From the NCBI GenBank assembly GCA_020854055.1, contig JADZGD010000079.1, positions 1-32,672 on the forward strand: a DNA stretch of 32,672 bases, written 5' to 3'. The first letter of the stretch is position 1. The number at the start of each line of letters is the position of its first letter. The DNA comes from Bryobacterales bacterium (GTDB taxonomy: Bacteria; Acidobacteriota; Terriglobia; Bryobacterales; Bryobacteraceae). Positions 1 to 9,100 of the stretch are shown piece after piece. A program made the position numbers and the translations under genes. The notes below the pieces were generated by a model. That model did no database searches, was not told where the DNA came from, and was given only the letters and a program-made list of their open reading frames with translations.

Positions 1-1
1 G

Positions 2-367
2 CGGCCACAAAACTACCTGGTTTGTCCCGGCCAGCCGTGGATAGACGGATTTGAGGCCGGTTCCACGCTTCATCTGGTGGTATTTGAGGGGAGAGAAGAC
101 CTGAAGCAGATTCGGCACCGGCCGGGCTCGGGCAGCGATTCGCGGCCGGGGGAAGCGGCGCCGGGTGAGCGCGTCTACCGCGATCCCCATGGCAAGCGGA
201 TGTGGGACGTAGACCGCTCCGGCACCCTGGAAGTGGAACTGATTCCAGCGGCCGGTTATCAGGAACGCACGGGAGCGCCGCCGCCAGCGACGCCGGTTGA
301 TGCCAAGGCGTATGCCTCCGCGGGATTGCCCTGGTTGCCGTCTTATGACGAGGAGAGTCCAAGTTAA
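2..367 (+). CDS. Unrecognised protein, 3' part only (5' end outside window)
   Basis: The reading frame is open from base 2 to the TAA at 365-367, giving about 121 residues. A GTG at 77 is a possible internal start, but the upstream in-frame residues (QNYLVCPGQPWIDGF) look like real protein. The gene is therefore probably truncated by the window edge. The QPWIDGF stretch near the visible start recalls a family of hypothetical proteins with a Q-P-W-L-D-G motif; that resemblance is from memory and is weak. The rest is rich in Pro, Gly and charged residues, with no membrane segment or catalytic motif that I can name. The APC permease gene starts 5 bases after the stop, so the two are probably co-transcribed. 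Function unknown. Confidence 0.6.
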   Translation, partial: RPQNYLVCPGQPWIDGFEAGSTLHLVVFEGREDLKQIRHRPGSGSDSRPGEAAPGERVYRDPHGKRMWDVDRSGTLEVELIPAAGYQERTGAPPPATPVDAKAYASAGLPWLPSYDEESPS

Positions 368-372
368 TCGCC

Positions 373-2607
373 ATGGCGACTGGTGCTGATCATAAGGGCA
401 CGGCGAAAGTAGTTATTGCGACCACCGTTGCCCTATCCTTCATCTCCTTTTGGCGTGGCGCCGCCATCGTTCTTAGCGATTTAGCTTCGTCCTCCTTCTA
501 TGCCGGGGGCATTGCCGAGGTAGCCATCGGGCCGAGCGCTCCGTGGTTCATTCTGGGCGTGATGTTGTTCAGCTTTGCCATCCGTTCGGTGTACATGGAA
601 AGCTGCAGCATGTTCGTCCGGGGCGGAGTGTACGTTGTAGTGCGCGATTCGATGGGGTCGTTCATGGCGCGGCTGTCGGTTTCGGCGCTGATTTTCGACT
701 ACATTCTGACCGGACCGATCAGCAGCGTCAGCGCGGGCCAGTATCTGGGGCGCCTGTTGAACGAACTGGCCGATATGATGCATGTCAACGTGCAGGTTCC
801 ACCGAGCCAGTTCGCGGCGGTATTCGGCCTGGTGGTGACGGGATACTTCTGGCGCAACAACATCAAGGGCATTCACGAATCGAGCGGCAAGGCGTTGCGC
901 ATTATGCAGATCACCACGGTGATGGTGGTACTGTTCCTGATCTGGTGTCCGCTCACCATTCTCATAAACGGCCCGTCGCAGGTTCCTCCGGTGCCCACGG
1001 TACAAAATCTGCACTTCAGCGACGAAGGGCTGGGGTGGTTCAAAGGAACGGTGTGGCCCACCATTCCGGTGGTAGCGATCATCATCGCCTTCGGGCACTC
1101 GCTGCTGTCGATGAGCGGTTTTGAGACGCTGGCGCAGGTGTACCGGGAGATCGCCTACCCGAAATTGCGCAACCTGAAGATTACGGCGAACATCGTCTGC
1201 TTTTACGCGGTTGCATCTACCGGCATCGTGACGGTGATGGCGGGGATGATTATTCCCAACGCGGTTCGAACCAACTATTCCGAGAACCTGTTGGGCGGGC
1301 TGGCGATGTACGTGGCCGGGCCACAGATTCTGCGGTTGATCTTCCACATCTTTGTGGTGATTGTGGGTGTGCTGATCCTGTCCGGGGCCGTGAATACGTC
1401 GATGATCGGCGCCAATGGCGTGCTGAACCGGGTGGCCGAGGACCGTGTGCTGTTGCCGTGGTTCCGGCGCCCGCACAGCAAGTTCGGCACCACTTACCGG
1501 CTGATCAACCTGATTACGCTGTTGCAGGTGGCGACGATCATCGCCAGCGGCGGCGACGTCTACCTGCTTGGCGAAGCATACGCCTTCGGCGTGGTGTGGA
1601 GTTTCTTCCTGAAATCGCTGGGCGTGCTGGTACTGCGCTTCAAGCGCACCGACCAGGAGTACAAGCATCCTGGCAATCTGACGATCGGCGGGCGTGAAAT
1701 TCCAGTGGGGCTGATGATCACCACCTCGGTTCTGTTGCTGGTGGCCGTCGCCAATCTGTTCTCGAAAAAGGTCGCGACGATATACGGACTGCTGTTCACG
1801 CTGGTGCTGTTTGTGATCTTCACCATCTCTGAGAAGATCAATCATCGGAATCTCCAGGAGCGCAAGCACGAGTTGGAAGAGTTCAACCTGGAGCCGCAGG
1901 TGGAGATCACCGACCAGACGATTCATGCGCGTCCGGGTTGTGTGCTGGTGGCGGTTCGCGATTACAACCACATGCTTCATCTGCAGAACGTATTGCGGAA
2001 AACCAATCTGCGGCGGCACGACATTGTGGTGATGACGATGCGGCAGATGTCGGCTGGCGCGGGCGAGTACGAATTACGGGACGAACAGTTATTCGCCGAT
2101 TACGAAAAAGAGTTATTCACCAGTGTGGTGGCCATGGCCGAGAAGGAAGGCAAGACCGTGGACCTGCTGGTGGTGCCCGGCGTGAATCCATTCGACGCGC
2201 TGGTGCAGACGGCGGAGAAACTGAAGGCGTCGAGACTGGTGACCGGGGTCAGCCCGAAGATGGAATCTTCAGAGCTGGCGCGCAGGATCGGACTGGCGTG
2301 GGAGAGGCTGGCCGAGCCGCGCCATCCATTCTCACTGGAGATTATCAGCACGGACCGCCCCAGCATGTATGTGAATCTTGGCCCGCATCCACCCCGGTTG
2401 TGGCCCGAAGACCTGGACCGGCTACACGACTTGTGGTTGAAATTAAGCGATCAAGTGGGGAGCAAGTTGCATCACCGCGATGTGGTAGGGCTGGCATTGC
2501 GGCGATTGGAGCATGACCTTGAGGGACCGGAAGCAGCCGATACCGTGGCGCAGTTGGAGAATGAAATGCGGCATGACGACCTGACGCGGGGCCATGGGCC
2601 GGCATGA
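373..2607 (+). CDS. APC-family amino acid permease with cytosolic C-terminal domain
   Basis: This 744-residue protein is probably an inner-membrane amino acid or cationic solute transporter. Roughly residues 15-490 are strongly hydrophobic, with about 12 or more membrane spans and a Gly-rich first span area typical of APC superfamily permeases. Residues of about 500-745 form a soluble tail. Within it, a stretch beginning GCVLVAVRDYN and continuing through DLLVVPGVNPFDAL has the beta-alpha pattern of universal-stress-protein-like domains, as in some bacterial APC transporters. The substrate cannot be read from sequence. ATG at 373 is preceded by GAGGAGAG at about 350-357, slightly distant. The gene lies 5 bases after the upstream gene, suggesting an operon. 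The family call is firm; the USP-like tail is an inference. Confidence 0.88.
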   Translation: MATGADHKGTAKVVIATTVALSFISFWRGAAIVLSDLASSSFYAGGIAEVAIGPSAPWFILGVMLFSFAIRSVYMESCSMFVRGGVYVVVRDSMGSFMARLSVSALIFDYILTGPISSVSAGQYLGRLLNELADMMHVNVQVPPSQFAAVFGLVVTGYFWRNNIKGIHESSGKALRIMQITTVMVVLFLIWCPLTILINGPSQVPPVPTVQNLHFSDEGLGWFKGTVWPTIPVVAIIIAFGHSLLSMSGFETLAQVYREIAYPKLRNLKITANIVCFYAVASTGIVTVMAGMIIPNAVRTNYSENLLGGLAMYVAGPQILRLIFHIFVVIVGVLILSGAVNTSMIGANGVLNRVAEDRVLLPWFRRPHSKFGTTYRLINLITLLQVATIIASGGDVYLLGEAYAFGVVWSFFLKSLGVLVLRFKRTDQEYKHPGNLTIGGREIPVGLMITTSVLLLVAVANLFSKKVATIYGLLFTLVLFVIFTISEKINHRNLQERKHELEEFNLEPQVEITDQTIHARPGCVLVAVRDYNHMLHLQNVLRKTNLRRHDIVVMTMRQMSAGAGEYELRDEQLFADYEKELFTSVVAMAEKEGKTVDLLVVPGVNPFDALVQTAEKLKASRLVTGVSPKMESSELARRIGLAWERLAEPRHPFSLEIISTDRPSMYVNLGPHPPRLWPEDLDRLHDLWLKLSDQVGSKLHHRDVVGLALRRLEHDLEGPEAADTVAQLENEMRHDDLTRGHGPA

Positions 2608-2626
2608 CAGCCAGATGCACGCCCCG

Positions 2627-2770
2627 TGGCGGTGGATCGCGTTCAATATCCTGACCTTGAACAGCGACGATCATCTCCGCAATCACGGATTTCTCTACGC
2701 GGGTGCGGCTGGCTGGAGGATTGCTCCGGGTTATGGCAACAATCCGGCGCCGGCCGATATCAAGCCGCGA
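2627..2770 (+). pseudogene. HipA-type kinase fragment (C-terminal lobe remnant)
   Basis: About 48 residues, in the frame that includes base 2627, match the core of HipA-family Ser/Thr kinases (the toxin of HipBA systems). The segment runs from WRWIAFNIL through NSDDHLRNHGFLYAG to GWRIAPGYGNNPAPADIKPR. Family members typically read FN-L-SNTDDHLRNHGFL and then SPAYDLNPVP. The catalytic Asp/Asn pair (DDHLRN) is retained. The second, metal-binding Asp of the Y-D-hydrophobic-N-P motif is replaced (GYGNNP). No N-terminal two-thirds, no HipB antitoxin and no continuation of homology after KPR are present. This is therefore a dead fragment of a gene normally about 400 residues long. It starts 20 bases after the permease stop. 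Confidence 0.72.
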
Positions 2771-2852
2771 ACGGCTGCACAGCAGCCTGGATCACCGGAC
2801 GCCGGCGAAGTTCGCCAGGACCTGTTCAGAGCTCACCAGCAGGATGGCTTAA
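2754..2852 (+). mobile_element. IS3-family transposase C-terminal remnant
   Basis: In the third forward frame, shifted +1 from the HipA fragment, the sequence reads RERLHSSLDHRTPAKFA and reaches TAA at 2850-2852 about a dozen residues later. The pattern R-x-H-S-S-L-x-x-x-T-P-x-x-F/Y-A is the hallmark of the extreme C-terminus of IS3-group (rve-type DDE) transposases. No upstream DDE catalytic core and no terminal inverted repeat were found. The match begins where HipA similarity stops, around 2760-2770. This suggests the end of an inserted and later deleted element. Only about 25 residues support the call. Confidence 0.55.
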
Positions 2853-2976
2853 GGGCAGGACAAATCGCCAAGGACTGCTACGCTTACGCACCCGTCTGGC
2901 CTGGGGTACGAGATCGACTGGAACGTCCCCGGAGACCGTCACCAAGCGCGTGGACCGGTAATCAGGTTGCACGCGC
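2853..2976. other. Non-coding remnant tract, possible third gene end
   Basis: No credible full gene lies here. In the third forward frame a short run, SGLGYEIDWN at about 2895-2924, resembles the PGLGxEhDw ending of mandelate racemase/muconate lactonizing enzymes (enolase superfamily). It is too short to assign with confidence. The tract ends at the convergent stop of the ceramidase-like gene. Confidence 0.3.
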
Positions 2977-4242
2977 CTACTTCTTTACGGTGGGCGGATT
3001 GAGCTGTTCGAGCAACTGGAATGCCTCGTTGGCGATCAGGCTCCCGAAGTGCGGCCCAAAGAAAGACATGCTGCCTTCGTAGGTCTTGTGCCGGTACTCA
3101 TCTTCACTGATGATGTAGCCGGCCCAATCATTGGTGATGCCGAGCAGGAAGGTCTGCTGGAAGCCGAGCGCACGGGCGCGGTTTTTCACATCGCGGTTGA
3201 GGATGCTGGATAATTCCCCCGGCACGGCGACCATGGCGACCTTGCCGTCGATGGCGATGCAGGCCACTTCGCTCGGGTAGCTTTCGTCGAAGGCGCGCAA
3301 GGCGGTGAATCCGGCGGGAAGTCGAGGTTTGAGGGTGAGCGGAGCGCGCGTGAACTTCAACGTGGCCTCATCAGCCGCCGTGATCGTGTGGAGCACCTTG
3401 TACGCCTCGATGCCGACGATCGCGCCCAGGTTCTCGGCGCGCTCAAAGGCCGTCTTCCCCTTTGGCGGACGCGGCGAGATCGTACCTTGGGCGCCGTTGG
3501 CGTAAATGGCCATGACTCCTCCACCGGTCAGGCGCTCCAGTGTGGTCCGGGCGTAGCCGGGCCAGTCCGACGAGAAGGTCATGTTGTCGGCTCCCAGTAG
3601 GGTGGCATGCGCCGCGAAGTTCATGAGTACCGCCATCGGTTTGGAGGTCGCTGCGTCCTCCACCAGCAGGACGCCCAATTCCGGATCCACCGGGCGCAGC
3701 TCAGGCATGGACTCCGGCGGCCACCTGGAACGGAAACGACTCATGCCAGGAAGTGCGCCCGAGCCGAATCCGAGCCGCGCGGGCTTCATGCTTGACGCGG
3801 CGAGTTTGACGGCTTCCGCGGCGCGTTCCTCGTAAAGGGCGCGCACCTTGGGATCATACCGGCCCGAGAGGAAAGCCAGGCCATCCCAGAAGGCGCCGCC
3901 GCCGGAATGCGTGTGCGTGGCCATCACCAGGATGCGTTCGGGCGGCAGCCCGGCGGGCTGTGCGGCCAAGGCGCGGACACGCTCCACCATGGCGTGATCG
4001 TAGCCCAGGTGATCGACGGCCACCAAAGCGATTTTCTCGTCACCCGCGGCCAGCACCAGCGCTCGTGCTTCCAGCGGATCGTGAACGCCGGTGGACGCTT
4101 TGCCCAAGCGCGCGCTGAAGCCCGCCAGCGGCGTGCCTATGGGGGGCGTTATGTCGGTCTTGGCAACGCCGGCCTGAATCGCGGCGAAGGCGCTCCATGG
4201 ATTTGAAGCAACGAGCAGAAGGAGAACACAGAGAATCCGCAT
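2977..4242 (-). CDS. Neutral/alkaline ceramidase-like hydrolase, secreted
   Basis: This 421-residue protein resembles the N-terminal catalytic domain of neutral ceramidases, zinc amidases that cleave the N-acyl bond of ceramides. Residues 1-20 form a signal peptide ending SAFA. Family landmarks are in order: AGVAKTDITPPIGTPLAGF near the mature N-terminus, MATHTHSGGG (His110/His112), NFAAHATLLG (His212), NGAQGTISP (Ser256, equivalent to the catalytic Ser), VPGELSS (Glu343) and NDWAGYI (Tyr376), the probable remaining zinc ligands. Classical ceramidases are about 650-750 residues, so the C-terminal Ig-like domain is missing. Many such short bacterial members have untested substrates. ATG at 4242 has only a weak ribosome site. 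The gene lies 28 bases after the 602-residue gene and is probably the last of a three-gene unit. Confidence 0.85.
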   Translation of the reverse strand: MRILCVLLLLVASNPWSAFAAIQAGVAKTDITPPIGTPLAGFSARLGKASTGVHDPLEARALVLAAGDEKIALVAVDHLGYDHAMVERVRALAAQPAGLPPERILVMATHTHSGGGAFWDGLAFLSGRYDPKVRALYEERAAEAVKLAASSMKPARLGFGSGALPGMSRFRSRWPPESMPELRPVDPELGVLLVEDAATSKPMAVLMNFAAHATLLGADNMTFSSDWPGYARTTLERLTGGGVMAIYANGAQGTISPRPPKGKTAFERAENLGAIVGIEAYKVLHTITAADEATLKFTRAPLTLKPRLPAGFTALRAFDESYPSEVACIAIDGKVAMVAVPGELSSILNRDVKNRARALGFQQTFLLGITNDWAGYIISEDEYRHKTYEGSMSFFGPHFGSLIANEAFQLLEQLNPPTVKK

Positions 4243-4270
4243 GGTCCACTCAATCTATCAAGAAATCCTC

Positions 4271-6079
4271 TCAATTCTCCGAAACGTAGCCGTAGTGGCG
4301 GCCCATCCAGTAGCCGTGAACGAAATCGGCGGCGCCGGTGCGCTGCTCGCGCCAGAGCTTCAGTTCGGAGCGCTTGCCCGAGTTGTCCTCCAGGAAGGCG
4401 CCCAGCGGAGTACTGATCACCGTGCCGCGCGAGGTCTTGTGCGTGCTGCCGTTATCGCTGACGTCGCGCACGGGGAAGCCGGGCGCGGGTTCTGATTCCG
4501 GAGCAGGGCGCCAACTCATGCCCCCGTCACGGGTAAGCAAGACGCCCTTTGCCGTGTCGGCCCAAAGCACGAACGTACGCTTCGGCGAAGCCACGATGTT
4601 GTTAACCTTGACGCCCATGAGCGGGCCCGATACGTCCCGCCACGTCTTCCAGCCGTCCAGGGACATGTAGAGGCCGCCGGCGCTGTCGGCGAACCAGGCG
4701 ACCATGGGGTCGTCGCAGGCGAACTCCATGGCCGTGACGATGGGTTTCAGCCAACCGTCAGCCTGGTAAGGATTGCCCTTCCACTCGTACTCGTTGTCCT
4801 TCGGCCGCCGGTTGATCGGCAGGACCTTCACCGTAAGCTTGGGGCCTTTCTCGTTCGCGTAAGGGTTGAGTTCGACGGCCTTGCGGGCAGAGTTCATAAC
4901 CGGGCGGAGGACCCGGTCGATCGGGTAGAGTTTCAGCGTCTCGCGCGACAGGCGCAGGCTCTCGCCGGCGTGTTCGATGTTCTTCGTCAGCATCGCCAGC
5001 GTCATGTAGGTGTAAAGCGGATTGCCTTCCATCCAGTTGTTGGTCCAGAGTTCTTCCACCCAAGGATGGAACTTAGCCAGCAGAGCCTTGTCATGCTCAT
5101 AGCGATAGAGGATGTATGAGGCTTCGTAGGCCTGGCCCTCACTGGAATGATTGATCCTGGCAGCCTTTTCCAGCGAGAACGGACCGCCCCACCGTCGCAA
5201 GTCGGGATTGTCGCCAAACCTGTCGATCACCTTTCGATACATCTCTTTGTAGCGGGGTTTGCCGGTCACGTGATCGGCGATGAGCAGGTCGGCCAGCAGG
5301 AACATGGAAGACCGCAGCGGCGGTTTCCATTCCCCGGTGGTGGGCATCCTTTGACGCGCGAAGCGAGTCTTATACAGATTGCGGTAGTACTCGTCGAAGG
5401 CCGGGTCCGGATCTATGCCGATGTGGCCCCACATGGTGACCTCACCGTCTACGTCGATGATGCGGCAGTGGTTGTCGAGGACGTGTGTCACGAGCAGGTC
5501 CACTTCGTGGGCGATCCAACGCTTCTGCGCCTGGTCGGCGCCCAGGTCATAGTAAACGGCGTAGCCGTACAGGATGGCATTGAGGTTGTCGACGCTGACG
5601 TCGCCGTACCAGCGATAGCCTGCGAATCGTCCCTGGCCCTGATGCCACTCCCTGGAGTCCTTCCCATCGCGCTCCCAGTCTTCGACCGGACCGTGCCCTT
5701 TCATGTAGCCTCGGGCCAGCAGTCCGGGTTTACCTGTGATCTCACGCTGAATGCGTAAAGCGCGCAGCACCTGTCCGGCGTGCTGCCGCACCCAGGGGTC
5801 CTTGGTGACGGCGTACTGGTAGCCCAGACCGGCCAGGTAGCGGCCGGTCCATACGCCTGAGTGGATGACGTTGCCGGGTTCGTCCACGGTGTGCCGCGGT
5901 TTGCTTCCCGGAGGGAAGACCGGCACGATGGACACGTAGAGCCCGTCAAGCCAGTGGTACTGGAGCAAATCCTGCTGAAGAAATTTAGCCTTGTCGACGA
6001 GGGGGCTCGAATCGGTGACGGGCCCCGCTGCCGCCAGCGCCATCGTCAAGACGGCGTAGAGAAAGAGCAGTCTTGGCAT
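4271..6079 (-). CDS. Secreted protein with toroid-like N-terminus and BNR-like C-terminus
   Basis: I do not recognise a named family for this 602-residue protein. Residues 1-20 are a signal peptide (hydrophobic core LFLYAVLTMALAAAG). Residues of about 30-400 are Trp/Tyr-rich and helical in pattern, for example HSGVWTGRYLAGLGYQYA, FAGYRWYGDVSVDN and INHSSEGQAYEAS. This resembles (alpha/alpha)-toroid glycosidases or lyases. From about residue 455 there are two Asp-box-like repeats, SLDGWKTW and TRDGGMSW, typical of BNR/sialidase beta-propeller blades, with too few blades for a full propeller. The gene begins 22 bases after the TonB receptor stop and precedes the ceramidase-like gene on the same strand. 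It may act on a ligand taken up by that receptor. The fold suggestions are inference. Confidence 0.72.
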   Translation of the reverse strand: MPRLLFLYAVLTMALAAAGPVTDSSPLVDKAKFLQQDLLQYHWLDGLYVSIVPVFPPGSKPRHTVDEPGNVIHSGVWTGRYLAGLGYQYAVTKDPWVRQHAGQVLRALRIQREITGKPGLLARGYMKGHGPVEDWERDGKDSREWHQGQGRFAGYRWYGDVSVDNLNAILYGYAVYYDLGADQAQKRWIAHEVDLLVTHVLDNHCRIIDVDGEVTMWGHIGIDPDPAFDEYYRNLYKTRFARQRMPTTGEWKPPLRSSMFLLADLLIADHVTGKPRYKEMYRKVIDRFGDNPDLRRWGGPFSLEKAARINHSSEGQAYEASYILYRYEHDKALLAKFHPWVEELWTNNWMEGNPLYTYMTLAMLTKNIEHAGESLRLSRETLKLYPIDRVLRPVMNSARKAVELNPYANEKGPKLTVKVLPINRRPKDNEYEWKGNPYQADGWLKPIVTAMEFACDDPMVAWFADSAGGLYMSLDGWKTWRDVSGPLMGVKVNNIVASPKRTFVLWADTAKGVLLTRDGGMSWRPAPESEPAPGFPVRDVSDNGSTHKTSRGTVISTPLGAFLEDNSGKRSELKLWREQRTGAADFVHGYWMGRHYGYVSEN

Positions 6080-6101
6080 GAGTCGAACTTTCAGGGCACT
6101 C

Positions 6102-9100
6102 CTACCAGACCAATCGCAGACCCAAGTTAGCGCGTTTGGCCGAGTTGGCCTGGCTCAGGGTCACGTAACCAAATGTCGGCGATGTCACCGTGGTGTTGAC
6201 ATTGGAGAACCACGGAGTGTTGGTGACGTTGTACCACTCCAGACGGAAGTTGAGCTTCATCCCTTCACGGATGCGGAAGTCCTTGAACAGGGACGCGTCG
6301 AAGTTACGAAGCGCGTGCAGGCGCACGTCGGGGAAGCGTGTCGGGAAAGTCTGAAGGGTATAAGGAGCCGGTCCGGCGACTTTGGGGAACAACGAGGTGT
6401 CGAACCAGCGCGTCCATGACTGCTGGCCGGAGCCTGAGAGATCCGCGCTGCGCGCCTCCAGCGGCGCCGCGTTGGGGAAAGCGGCAGGGAAACCGCTTTG
6501 GAGCGTCAGGTTCCCGTTTAACTGCCAGCCGCCAACGAAGGCGTCCCAGAACCGGTTCATATTCGTTCCGACGCTCTTACCCTTTCCGACGGGGATCTCG
6601 TAAGTGCCCAGAACGGCCAGTTTCTGAGGAACGTCGTACTGCAACAGACGCCTCTCAAGCGAAGTGGCCCCGATGTCGCGCACGTTGAAATCCTGCGCGT
6701 TCAACAGGCTGACTGCCTCTATGGTCTTGGAGATCACATAGGTGGCTTGCAAGGTATAACCATGCGCGAAGCGCTTTGTGACGCGGTTCTGCCAACTGTG
6801 ATACCGCTGCTTGCCCATCGGTACGCTCGACAGGCTTATGCCGGTATACTGCGGGTAAGGCAACAGCAGATCCTGGCGGGGGATTGTCTCCCCATTCTTA
6901 GCCGCGTTGTTCGGTAACAGCCCGGCCATGGGATTGGGCACCTTGGTCGTGTAGTAGCTGGGTGGTTTGGACAGCTCGGAGGTAGGAATGTAGCTGGCCG
7001 AAGCTCCCACCGGAAGCCTGTTCGTGTAGTTGCCCGAGTATGAGGTGTCCACCATCCACCCGTCCGGCAATTCCCGCTGGAACCCAATGGACCACTGTTG
7101 CGAGTAGGGCAGAGGGCGGTCCAGGTACTGCGCTGGAATACCTAGCCCCAGGTTCGTGGCGGCGCCCTGCGTATTGCCAATCGGCTTCAGCAGGCCGCCG
7201 GGAAAGGGGTTGGAGATCGTTACAGCGGGGGTCAGCCCGCCATCGAGGCTTGAAATCAGCGGGGTCTGCTGGCTGAAGCCTGTGCCTGCACCCTCTTCAT
7301 ACTGTCCCAGGAAAAACACTCCGTAGCCGCCCCGCATGACGGTCTTGTCATTGATCTTGAACGCGAAACCCACGCGCGGCTGGATGTCCCTATAGTCGCG
7401 ATTGAACGCCTGACGGGCCTCCCCACTCGTACCCGCATACAGGAGCCCTCCCTTGAGAGTCAGCCCCTGGACCTTGGAAGCGATCGGGCTGGGCATATCG
7501 AAATCGAAGCCCCGCACCATGCGGTTGTAACGCTCCGAGAGTGGCGCCTCGTAGTCCCAGCGGAATCCGAGGTTCAAGGCCAGGCGGGAAGTCACCTTCC
7601 AGTCGTCCTGAACGTAGGCGGCGTAATAGTAGTTCTTGTAAAACGGATGCATGTTGTCATCCACGGCTCCGCCCGCCGGATAGCCCAGCAGAAAGGAAGC
7701 GATGTCGTTGCCGGAAGTGGCGCTGGCGCGCAAGGGGTCGGCTTGCGTGTAGGCCGTGGAGAAGTTGTATACACCGTCGATCATTCCCCAGGGAATGCGT
7801 GGCTTTTCAAATCGTTTGAATTCGGTCCCGACCTTGATCACGTGGCTGCCGCGCACCAGGTTCAGGTTGGGTTGCAGGCTATAGGCGTAGTCCTTTTCCC
7901 AATTGGCTGGCCGCGAACTGCCAATCGGGGAGTAGTTGTTCCCGAAAGTGAAGTACGGAAACTGCAATTCCTTGAACTGCGAGACCAGGCTCTGCGGAAA
8001 ACCCAATTGGGTAGGATTGAAGCCTTTGCCAAAGTAGTTGCTGTAATGATCCTCCCAGCGCGTGAGGCCGAAGCGCAGATTGAACACGGCGGTGGGGGTA
8101 AACGTAGAGGTCCAGTCCAGACTCCAGTTGACACCGTTGCGAGTCAGCGGAGCGTTTCCGCTAGGTTCCGCTTCGTTGGTTCCCCAGACTATCGCCCTCA
8201 CTTCCTTAAAGGGCGTATTGGAATACCGGAAGAAGAGCCGGTTGGCGGCGTTGAGCTGGTAATCCATACGGGCGACTTCTTGATTGATGCCCCAGATATT
8301 GGGCGTGGCCTTGGTGTAGTTGTTGACCTGACCGGGACCTTCTCCCGCCCACGTCGGTTGCGGATAGTAACTGATGACCTTGGCTGAGATAGGATTGATA
8401 CGGCTCGCAGGCAAACGGTTCTCGCTGAAGGGGGTGCGGACATAACCACCCTTGCCGTCGGGGGCCGTAGTCATCGGATCGTAGATGGTGATCATCTGTC
8501 CGGAGCTCGCGAGCAAGCTGGAGAAATCTCCCGCACGCTGCGCGTTCGACGGAATGGTGTACCGCGGCGTGTCCGTGCCGCGCCCCCGCCAGCCTTCGTA
8601 CGAGAACATGAAGAACAACTTGTTGCGGCCGTCATAGACTTTGGGCAGATACACGGGACCGTCGAATTCAAAGCCGAACACATTGGTGTTGGACTGCGGG
8701 CGCGGCTGGCGGGCCGCGTTCAGCGCGAACGAATTAGCATTGAAGATCCGGTTGGCGACAAATTCCCAGGCCACGCCGTGCAGATTGTTGGTCCCACCCT
8801 TGGTGGTGAATGTAATGACACCGCCGCCGGTCCGGCCGTATTGCGCATCGTAGGGGCTGGCGATAACTTTAAACTCCTCCACCGTTTCCAGGTTGGGAAC
8901 GTTCTTGACCTGACGGCCTCCGTGGACATCGCTCACGCCGTCCAGAAGCACCTCATTCTCACCGGGTCTTCCGCCGTTGAGCATGAAGTTGGTGGCATTG
9001 GCCACACCCTGAGGACTCATGCCACCCCAACTGTTGGTGGTCCTGGTGACTCCCATGGCCGCCCAGACCATCTGGAACACATTCCGGCCCTGGTTGGGAA

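Noticed and set aside
481..2019. 512-residue minus-strand open frame opposite the APC permease
   Set aside because: Its product is extremely rich in His, Gln and Arg with no signal, membrane or motif pattern, as expected for the antisense of a GC-rich membrane-protein gene.
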